Translations under genes and position numbers: made by a program
Notes under the pieces: generated by a model
Database searches by the model: none
The model's input: the letters and a program-made list of their open reading frames with translations, nothing else
Told to the model about the DNA's origin: nothing
In this document: piece by piece, positions 12,701 through 22,900 of the stretch
Position numbering within the stretch: the stretch's first letter is position 1
Layout: each line of letters opens with the position of its first letter
Origin: Notospermus geniculatus
Lineage: Eukaryota > Nemertea > Pilidiophora > Heteronemertea > Lineidae
Direction of reading: 5' to 3'
DNA length: 64,000 nucleotides
NCBI GenBank assembly: GCA_002633025.1
Contig: NMRB01000660.1
Location: forward strand, 62,001-126,000

Positions 12701-15700
12701 CAAAAAACAAGGTTCAAGGCACCATGGCTTACTGTCCCATGCGACAGACATGAAGAGCCGGGAATGAAATCCCATATGGCCCAGGCTGGATTCGAACCCG
12801 GGACCTGCCGCTTGCTGAGCGGAAGTAATAACCACGTAATATCAGGGCTCCTCAAGTTTTTGGACGTCTGGGTTGTTACATCAAATGTACCTTGATTAGA
12901 TCAAATTCCATCAACTTCTTCCCAAATTGACTTCTGGATATGGCATGTTCACAAGCTGAACCTGGAATTCGAAGGAGTGGGGCGGAAATATGAACGTGTA
13001 CAAAAAGCGGTTGGTCAAAAGTGTTCGAAAGCATGAGGAAAATGCCATCAATCATTAGATTTTTTCTCAATTTTACGAACTCACCAATTAGTCTTTTAAG
13101 AATTCCAGCAGCTGAACTTCCCATTGAAAAACGACCACTGTTTAGGATGTTCATAGCAATCTGTAATGTGAATACATGTAATCAAATATGAATTGTGTCC
13201 CATCTAAAATGTACGTTTCACACTGCAGAGCCTTGTCAAATCAATCTTAGCTACCTATATGTGGAACTAACAGAGACTCACCTTGAATCCCCCGCCAACT
13301 TCACCAATAACATTTTCCACTGGGACAGGAGTATTTTCAAAATGAACCTCACATGCTGAAATACAATGACATTTGTATTTAAATTTTGGAGAAAACCTAT
13401 GTTCAGTAAATTCGACCGATATTACCCTGTACCCTTACTGTGCGATCAGTTCATCAATTGATCATTTCAATTTTCATGACCTGTCTTATACTTACTGTTC
13501 GAACCTCTGATACCCAATTTATCCTCAGGTTTACCACTGGTGACACCACCGAAGGCTCGTTCAACGATGAATGCAGTCACTTTATCTTTCTTCTCACCCT
13601 GAGAGGAAGCAAAAAGATACAAATATGAAATGTTATGCTATGACAGAAGACTGACAGGGAAATACATATCATAAGCGAGCTGCTAAAACTGTCTAAGATT
13701 TAGACAGTTAGCAGGTCGCTTATGACACCAGTGTTCTCCACGAGTTTTGGTCTAAGAGGGGCGGCGGTGGGCGTGGTGCCAAAGGCACCACGCGCACCTT
13801 CTGGCGGGGGGGGGGGTCTGNCCCTCCCCAGCGAAATTTGGATTTTAGGTGCTCTGAGATGCGTTTTCTGAGCATCTGAGATGCATAATTGAGCGATCTA
13901 AACCATAAATATTAGGGCGGACGAATTTTTAAGAGGGGCGAATTTTGCCGTCAGTATTTTTAAGAGGGGCGTGCCGCCCTTTTTTAACTGGTGTGGAGAA
14001 CACAGGATACATATGTATCTGTCAGTCCTCCAAGGTCAGTCTTTGCGGTCATAGCATAACATTTCATATTTGTAAAGTACTGGTCCACAACCCAGAAAAT
14101 CATAGCTACACCTCTCAAAACTACTTCTAGGTTGTATCCACTGAATTGTCTTGAAGATAAGATTCATTTGCAGGTGGAAGGTCTGAAGACAGGATCCTTA
14201 CCGTTTTGGCATCCACCACTTCAGTTTTGGCAAAAACAGTAAATATGTCAGCAATTCCACCATTTGAAATCCATATCTTTCCACCGTTAAGCACGAATGA
14301 TTTGCCGTCTTCTGACAATGTTGCTCTGGTCTGAATGGATGCTGCATCACTCCCACTGAAAAGTGAGAAAAGTGAATATTATTCCATGAAGGATATTGCG
14401 GAAATTACCATTCATCGTCGAATTACCTTAAGCCTGAAGATACTCAACACACATTAAGTGAGGATCATATTACTATCTCTAAATTATTCTCACCTAGTTG
14501 GTTCTGTAAGGCAGAAAGCCGCCACATGTTCTCCTGTAGCTAACTTCGGCAGATACTTTGCCTTCTGTGCATCATTTCCAGCAATTAAGATGCCCTGAAA
14601 GATTATGATTATTATTAGCAGAAGTAACACTGTCATGTTCACATGGACATATAAGAATTCTAAAACTGCCCATCACTGGTCCACCACTGGAGAGGGTGAC
14701 CTGGCTGATATCCAAATGGAGAGAGAGAGCGTCCCATATGGTCATAGCAAATAATGACAAAAAGATGGACAATGTTTTATATTTCACTTTAAACACCAAC
14801 ATTACCTTGAGTCCAATAGCTTGATGTGCTGCAAGAGTGACTGCAATGGCACCATCCAGTGCTGTGATTTCTGCAAGTCGGGCAAATTTGGTAGCATTTA
14901 AGCCAAGGCCTCCTGCAAAGTTAAAACATACCATTGTGAGTTGAATGATGTGAAAAATACAAAACTTAAAAAGATGCAAAGTGTAGGAGCAGATTTACTC
15001 TTACCATACTCTGGTGGTATCTGCTGACCAAAGAGACCAAGGTCCTTAACTTGCTGCAGGGTTTCATCGGGTATCTTGGCATTTATGTCAATGCCTTTTG
15101 AATCCACTGAAAGAGAAGTGAAAGGTCGAAAAATATGCTTGAAGCCAAGTCCCCTCAAATAAAAACTCATAAAGGATATTTTTTCCCAGTCTATAGTGTT
15201 TGGCAATTTCATACAATGTTGCAGATAGGCAGAGCATCCACCCAATAATGTGGGCTTCCTATCTGTCGCTGGTTATCATGATCATCATCATACTCACAAT
15301 CCTCAATAAAAAATTTTTCCACTGGTGCAACAAGCGCATTCAACTCTTCGAGTTCTTCAGTGTTCTCAATCTCCGGATATTCTAGGATTCCCTGCGCAAT
15401 TTATGAGAAAAACAGTAGTAAGCAAAACAAGCAAATTTCCCTATTTCGCCAGACTTTAGCAGAACCACTTATTAGGGACTAGGCGTGTTTGGAGATCATC
15501 AGTCAGTCACGGTCCACCATACAAAATCAATGAAAATGACTTTCACGATTCAGTGATTGACAGATTACATGATTGATTAGCCTTAGCTACATTACAATGA
15601 TGATTAGCCAAGGGTAGGCCTAACAGAAGCCAAAAGATAAGTTTAGCCCACTTAGTTACTAATGACGTCCACCATACCGTGTCAAACCTTCCCAAAAACA

Positions 15701-15902
15701 AATCCTTGGCAAATGGAAGATTTGTCAATGGCTTCCTCTTTTCGGAAATGTCAGTGTTTTTGTCCTCTACTGATGCCACATCTGTTGCCTTAAATCGGGC
15801 CCCGACAGCAACAGAAGGTCGTATCAGATGCGAAATACAGTTACGTTGAAAAACCGCTTGACGCAGATGCACCAGTTTGGAGGAAAACATATTTTTGTTC
15901 AC
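9796..15902 (-). CDS. ACAD9: ACAD9 copy 2, lacking the terminal exon
   Basis: Second copy of the mitochondrial acyl-CoA dehydrogenase. Exons 1-17 are all present with intact GT-AG sites and frames: 15678-15902, 15298-15391, 15005-15106, 14806-14912, 14494-14594, 14202-14355, 13496-13598, 13282-13355, 13085-13160, 12891-12961, 12316-12435, 12031-12159, 11345-11424, 11043-11163, 10726-10803, 10114-10224, 9796-9868. The catalytic Glu and the FCLTEP motif are kept, and residue 12 changes from Gln to His. The last exon (1-71 in copy 1) was left outside the duplicated segment. Retaining the last intron would add only a few codons before a stop, losing at least 24 C-terminal residues. Introns carry a SINE-like insertion, a TGTGACCCG MITE and a nested hairpin not found intact in copy 1. 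It may be a functional truncated gene or a pseudogene in decay. Confidence 0.85.
10326..10541 (-). mobile_element. tRNA-derived SINE (paralogous to 786-1003)
   Basis: Same element and position as in ACAD9 copy 1, with scattered substitutions and a short deletion of a TTTACCGGTA-like stretch. Confidence 0.85.
11466..11667. mobile_element. MITE, TGTGACCCG family, full copy
   Basis: TGTGACCCGTCACAGC pairs with GCTGTGACGGGTCACA. Copy 1 has only its left part at about 1917-1982, next to an n base. Confidence 0.8.
12600..12860 (-). mobile_element. Second SINE-like family, in ACAD9 copy 2 only
   Basis: The minus strand carries GGTCCCGGGTTCGAATCC (B box) near 12789-12806 in about 260 bp that is absent from the same intron of copy 1. 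The A box is less clear. Confidence 0.6.
13620..14075. mobile_element. Nested inverted duplication with a GTGTTCTCCAC element
   Basis: Outer arms ACAAATATGAAATGTTATGC and its complement (13619-13655 and 14037-14073) enclose an element bounded by GTGTTCTCCAC / GTGGAGAACAC (13731-14010). That element carries GTGGTGCC-AAA-GGCACCAC and a poly-G run with an n. It is absent from copy 1. Confidence 0.65.
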
Positions 15903-16947
15903 AAATTTGCACGAATTTTACACAACAATTTTTGAGCGTCAGCCAGCAAGAGGTCAAGGACACTAAGTTTTGTCTTGTTCTTCTGTCTTCCTGGCGATAA
16001 TAGTAATTCAAAGATGTAGCAGCTGTTACTTTTCAAAATATTTTGTAGTATCAGCCTAGAAATAGATAAAATTAATACAATTTTGCAAAAAAATACAATT
16101 GTTTTGTGAGAATAAAAGATTTTGATGATGTATAAAAAAGTTTGAAAACCACTCAACATACCAACTAAGGGCAAATAAGACAAATTGATTCTTGCCCTCT
16201 AGCGAGCAGAACTGAAACTACACACTGGCGGCTGTGTTGAGTGTAATTTTTTGTCAACAGCCTCAATAAATGCTCAATTTCTCCATATTTAGCTGATCAG
16301 GCGTACTTGGCAGTCTCTCAAAAGGCAGATTGTGCATTGTAGGTCATTCACATAGGGCCTTGTCATGAAATTCTGTCCAGTGTCTGTCAGTCACTGTCCC
16401 ACTGTCACTGAACATGCTGAACAGACTGACTCAGTGACTGCATAGGCCTATCATGACTGGCATGCTGGTGAACATGCCCTGATCAGCTGCTGATGCCAGC
16501 ACTCAGCTCATGGTCATGGATGGGGGATGGGCGAAGGCACTAGGCTAGTGCAGCAGCAGTGCCTGTGCAGTTGTTGGCCCTGTAGGCCTATAATAAATAG
16601 CATGATAGGCTAGGCCTACCTCACTCCAGCCAGGTTATGCCAAGGCAGGCAGCTAGGGCTAGGGTAGGCCCTGGGCTGGGCTACAATGTAGCCTAGTCCT
16701 AGGCCCTTGGGTGGGTGTAGGCTGTAGCCTACATAGTCATGATAGTACAGAGAGTGTAGCTGTGACCGTGAAACTTTACAATCCCAGATCCATCGGAGGT
16801 GATGTCAGAGGAAATATCACATTCTTTTTCAGCAGGGCTAGGGGTCTGATTTTCTTTCTGAAAGAATTGAATTGAATGATGACCGGGCCGATTCTATGAA
16901 TTATATTGGACGTCAACAATGAGGAGAAATTGGTGACCAATTTCCTA
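15903..16947. promoter_or_regulatory. Presumed bidirectional promoter between ACAD9 and TUBGCP6, copy 2
   Basis: Duplicate of the 5941-6956 intergenic region. About 350 bp next to ACAD9 and about 170 bp next to TUBGCP6 align well with copy 1. The middle (about 16370-16770) is rearranged low-complexity sequence rich in AGGCCTA and CTGACTCAGTGACTG-like words. This copy would drive the complete TUBGCP6 gene to the right and the truncated ACAD9 to the left. The eight-codon upstream ORF (ATG at 16896) is conserved. Confidence 0.45.
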
Positions 16948-19900
16948 ATGGATCCTGGCAAAAATCTGGGCCCTGTTGGCCTCATAGACAAACTCTGCCG
17001 ACATTATCTTAAAGATGATGAGAACAGAAGTGTATTTAAGCCAAAGGAGGAACAAGGACCCCAGAGAAGAAAATTATGGATCAAGTTTTATGACACACTC
17101 TTTAGTAGTTTAAGAAAAGTGAAGGCCAGGTGAGATGTGAATTCTGCTATACTAGGTTTATTATGCCTTACATTGACTCTAAACTATCTCAGATTTTCTT
17201 TCTGCATTGCATGTTTATGTGTTTTATGACTCTTTAGAATTCAGCTCCAACATGTCTTGCAGATACGTGCAGTACATTATAGATGTATTATGCTACCAAG
17301 ATGTCAAATGATTATGAAAATCCTTCTTCAGTTTGTTTAATTTCTTTTCCAGATCAAAAGATTTGAAATCAGGTCCATGCATGACTGAAGTGGACAAGTT
17401 ATTTGCACATGCTTATGAACTGAGAATCCAAAGAAGATTTGATGATGCTAATAGACTAGAGGCATTGATAGCTCACCTTGATGACTTTGAGGGTAGGTTG
17501 CTGAGGATGTGGGGGAGGGGGAGAGGTAAGGCAGCTATTGAAATGTGCGGTTTCACCAAGGCCATAAACACTTTTCTGAAATGTGACATCCGACGGGTTT
17601 TCCTAGACCGCCTCACAATTGTAGGCATCATTCCTGCTCAGAGATTGAACAAAGCAGTAATATCTGGGCCCAATAGGCTCTAAAGGGAATTAGGTGCTTT
17701 GGGACTTAGTTTGTACATGTAGTGTTTCCTCTTTTCAGAAAGAAATGGTTCCACAGTGCAGAACGTTGTGAAGTTCCTGCTCTGCCTGGCTGGCACAGGC
17801 TCAACTGACACACTGGAAACTTTAGGACATGGTAAACAACAGCTACCTAAATTTCACATTTCTGAGGTGAGTCACCATTACACAACGTGATTTCTTCAGC
17901 GAGGCAAGCACGGGCCTAGTGACGAAACTGAGAATTTTTAATGTCTTGTTCATATTTTGCATCATTTACCTCGTTGTATATCATCAATTACAACTTGATC
18001 TCCTCGTTCTCCCCTGGGATTCACACATATTTGCTTTACTTCACTTTTCCACACAGTCATCTGGTGCTGTCCTTCCTGCTGGACCTCTGAACTATGGAGA
18101 CACACAGCTAAGGCGACCATTTGAACAGTTTTACATGCAATATCCTAGGTATGTTTAAATCGCAATTCCAGCCTTTCTGCATCAAAATCCAAAGTCTTCA
18201 ATCCATTTGCTATGTTCATGGTAAATTCTACTTTGATGCACCAATCAGGGTGCTATGTACCGGTAAGAGGCACATTGAAAAATGATAGTAAAATGGATAA
18301 TTTCTTTTACAGAGAAATCTTTGAGATTCAATGTGATACACTCCTGTCGAGGACAACGCCAGCAATGCAGATGATAAACAGTGGGGTAAGTATACGAGAC
18401 GCTACAAGATATGGTGATTGTTGACCCATGGGAAGTGGTTATCAGGGCATAAAAATTGGACTTAGAGATTCAATCAGTAGAAATTGTATTTAATTTTTGA
18501 CAATTCATCAGCTTTATTCCAACACATAAATAAACACAGATAAATAAGGTATTTTGATGACCCAAAGTCATGCAAGGTGCTGTTAGGCTGTTAGTGTCAG
18601 GCTGTTAGCCTGAGGATGGAAGATATTCATGCTATCTGTGCAGTTCAGTAATGTACAGGCAATATGATGGTAATAATCATTTTTTTCCCATTCTAGGTCT
18701 GTGACAGCATCCCTGGTAGCCACCTGTCCACCAACTTCTTCACCGGAACTGGCCTACTGAACGACAGTCATGAAAGACGTACCCACTCATCTCTCTTTGG
18801 AGCATTAGTCAACAGTCGCGTGCTGCCACTTGATGCGAGGCTGGAACTACCCGATCTGGAGGAGGATGCACGGTCTGTGACTAACCACTACCAAGCCTCA
18901 AGCTCTTCATTATTATCCCATTCTTTCTAGAATCCTTAGAATCCTCTCTGGGCAACTCAAGCCTTATCTTCTTGAGGCTGTCACTTGATCCTTTCATACC
19001 AGTGGTGATTTGAGCTCTTGGTCTCGAACCAAACACTCAACCACTGCCCTACCATATTTTTCACATGGTACTCTGCAGAATTTTAGAAGTTTGCCAGATC
19101 TTCTGTTTTGGAATGATAATGAGGAACCAGCGTGCCGTTTATCCCGACAGTTTGGCGCAGCGATCGATGTGACCGAACCGACGTCATTGATGTCGTTTTA
19201 TGTGTTGACGTTGCGTCATGAAAAAAATCAGCTGTACATTTTTCTACAGGAATAAATGAGATAAAGATGTTGCCGTTATCGCCATCCTACCTCTTTATTT
19301 TAAGGGAAAAAAGCAAAGAAATTGTAGAAATTTTCATCCGCGACAAGATGGTGTAAATTTTAATGTCATGCGACCGAAAAAATAGGGTTGATTTCACGCC
19401 AGAAGTTAATGGAAATGACTGGAAATCACGTTGAAAAAAGAAACTTCGGTCACCTCGATCGCAGCGCCACGTCGTGACGTTAGTTCGTCCGGTTCCTCAT
19501 TGAATTAAATGGCAGTCAGTCGAAAGAACCATTTCGGAGTGACAGGTACTGATATTTCAAATGCTCTGCTCTGAAGTGCCCCTACTTAGTTGTGGTATCG
19601 TTATCTTTTTCCAGAACGAATTTCCCCTCCTTGAGCAAGATCACGGAGTGTATTTCCTCACCGGATGAAGGATTTGAGACGAACTCTTCCATCTCAGCGG
19701 CGACACCTATTGCCGATATTACCCCATGTGACGATATCTGGGAGCTGGCTCTCAAGTATGTACCATCAAAGCATCGGACTTGGGAAAGCATTGGCCGGTA
19801 AGTGTATTCTTTATAAGTAAACTTAATCTCATTGAGGTTACATCGCTTCAGCATTTATACAGGGCTGATAGTGATACATTAGTACACTGAAGCACAAAAG

Positions 19901-22900
19901 AGATAGAGGAGAATTGAAGGTGGTAGAACTTAACTTCCTGATACAAAAATTTGCTCATACAAAAACATGTTGCTTCAGTTTGGCCATTCAATGGGGAACC
20001 CGCCCTGCGGTTTATCACGGGTTGGCTCTGCGAATGCTTGTACCAAAACGACGCCATTTTAGGTGTTGACGTTGCGTACATTTTTCTACAGGAAAAATTA
20101 CACAAAAGACATTGCTTTTATCGCCATCGTATCTCTTCATTTTAAGAAAAAAAGGAATGAGATTGAAAGAAAATTTCATCTGCTACATGAAGTTTTACTG
20201 TTGGGTGACCAACACAAATGGTTTATTTTGACGCCAGAAATTAATAAATGGAAATAACATTAGAAAAAAGAGACTTCGGTACAACCGCTCACAGCACCAC
20301 GTCGTGACGTTAGTGTGCGGGTTCCCCATTGCTGAGAATGCTGTAGGAAAAACTGAGAAAAGCTTCACTTCTGTGGCATTTTAGTATTCTTTTCCAGTGT
20401 GCCTGGACCCACCGAACGTCCGTACCTTACCGAGGCTGGACCTCGAGCATTTGATGAGTTACACAGGTTACGGGAAGCTGAAGTCCAGTTAGTCGATGCT
20501 CAGCTGAAGCCTGCCAAAAAGCGCTGCATTTCTATGAAGGTTCTAGTCCGTGATGTTCTCTACTTGCTGACTGGCGTTCTCTCAAGAACATTCCCATTTG
20601 ATCAGGTAAGTTTTTGGCATTTTACCTGTTTTGCTTCACGATCTGAGGGGTGGTGCACTTCCGCAGAATCTATGATTTAAGCCTGGAATTGCTGCTTGAG
20701 ACGTTCAAGTAAAACCTTTCTCTTTTTAGGACAAACAGGAATTTTACCTCAGCCCTGGCATTCACTTGACTGGAACCTCGCCAGAAGCCCTCAACCAACT
20801 ATCTTCAGAACTAATCGAGTGTGGCACAAACTACTACAAACTGTCGAAATTCTCCAAACCCCCTGTTATCAACTCCCTGTACACCAAGGGCCTAGTCTTC
20901 CAGGCTCTGACTGGAGCCCTGAGGAAGTACCTCCATTACTACGAGGCCTGTGTCCTGATGGTGCCTCGTGATAAGACAGTCATGGAGGTCAACTTCATGT
21001 TCAACAAGATAAAGCCACAGATAAGGTATGTTATGGATGTGGAGTGGGCTTTGATCTGTCCTGTGTCTTTAGTGAGTCAGTGGCGATGTGGTCCACTTGT
21101 CAGTGAAAGTCATCAGGTGACAACACAACGCCACTTCTCAATAAACACAATGAGAAATTTTCTGAAAAATCTTCAAATTTTTGCCTTTTCTTGAGTAGAG
21201 GAGTATTAGCTGGAACAAGCAGGAAGCCTGACCGAGTCCCTGTATTCTGTTGAAAAGTTTTCAAACTGGACATTCTACTTGCATTTCATTCCATGTTTCA
21301 GACTCTTAGCTGAGATATGTCACTGTTCCATGAAGCCCCCACCTGACTTTCAGAACCAAAAGGAGGAGTTCCCTACTGTAAGTACCCATGGGAGTTTCAG
21401 CCAAAATGTTTAATGCAATCAAACAACCACAGGCTAAATATTTTCTCAAGATATTTCACTCTCCATACCCCTCATTATCACTCTCTCCTATCTATCTTTG
21501 AAGGGTATCAAGCTGCTGACCTACCTCTACCAGATAACAGTTGATAACTGTAGCACGGATCATTACCCAATGCTGCTGTCCATCCTGTATACGTGCTGCG
21601 GGCCCTATATACAGTAAGTAAGATAAATACATGTGCTATGTTTTCCTGTGTGGTGAATGTACGATTGAGAACTGTAACAGAAAATTATCAGTAATCTGAA
21701 AGTCTCTCTTGATTCTTTCAGATTTATCCAGAATTGGGTCTTCCATGGTATTTGCCTGGACATTTATGAGGAATTCATGATCCGTGCCAACCAGGACTAC
21801 CTGTTTTGCAGAGGTAAGCTTCCCCGATTGATAACTGTCTAGCTGGGTGTAGGAATCTAAGGTAATAGGATTGAGGTCGACGCCAATACTTTATGATAAT
21901 CGCTGTCTTGATATGAATTGATTGAGCACCTGGTGGTGTAGTGGTTCAGGTCTCCGACTAGTGGTCAGAGGGTCCCGGGTTCGAATCCCACTGGGTGTGA
22001 GACTTTGGACGAGTCTCTTTGCCTCACTGGCCTCTCTCGACCCAGGTGTATAAATGGGTACCGGTCGGAAATGCTGGATTGTAGCGCTGAATGAGCAGCT
22101 CATCTGAGTTCTACTGAAAGGTTTCAGGACGGACTGTGGTTAAAGTGTAAAGTCAGATGAGAACCACTACCCTAGTTGATATCAGACTATAAACCCAAAC
22201 TTTAACTTTAACCTGATGAAAAATTGAAGCAAGAAATATCTCCTCTCTGTAGACAAGTTCTACTGGACCCATGGCTATGAGATGGTGACACAGGACTCCG
22301 AGGAGATGGTACCACTTTTCCTGAAGGATTTAGCTGAAGATATCTATGTGTGTGGCAAGTCCATTAACCTGCTCAAGTTGTGCTGCCCTGAGGTATGGTT
22401 ACCTTTTGTGACATTTTCGTTCGAAGTTTAGACAGAAGTAGGAATCTGAAATTACAGGAAAGCCCATCGATATCTTCAACTGTAATTGTAGAGGCCCAGG
22501 CCAATAACACTAGGAATCCACCATTGATTTTCAAGCTGATTTTGCAACTTGCTTTGCAACTGGGCATTAGATCACCATAGTGGACTCGTTAGATGTGATT
22601 TCCACCAATGGCGAAGATGTGGTCAATTTCAGTCGGCAATTGGTTGGCAACCGGTATCAGTTCATTGCGATCGTCTTCAATCGCAGGTAGCAGGTTGCAA
22701 AGCAAGTCGCAGTGGATTCCTAGCTTAAGAAACATTTATGCCAAACCTGTTCTGTTGTCTTTGAATGTGATGGCTCTTGTTTGACTCATCAATGCCTTGT
22801 CTTGCCCCCAAAGACTTCATTTATCCTGTCATTTCCAGCACTTCATGTGTAACTTAGATGAAGACACCATCCCCAGAGTGACCATCACGTTCTCTGCTCA

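Noticed and set aside
5656-15902. ACADVL rather than ACAD9
   Set aside because: The C-terminal [15 protein letters not shown] segment and overall match fit ACAD9 better than ACADVL, whose C-terminus differs.
21940-22000. tRNA gene suggested by A-box and B-box sequences
   Set aside because: The match sits at the head of a repeated element with relatives at 786-1003 and 10326-10541. The arms do not form a complete cloverleaf, so it is a SINE.
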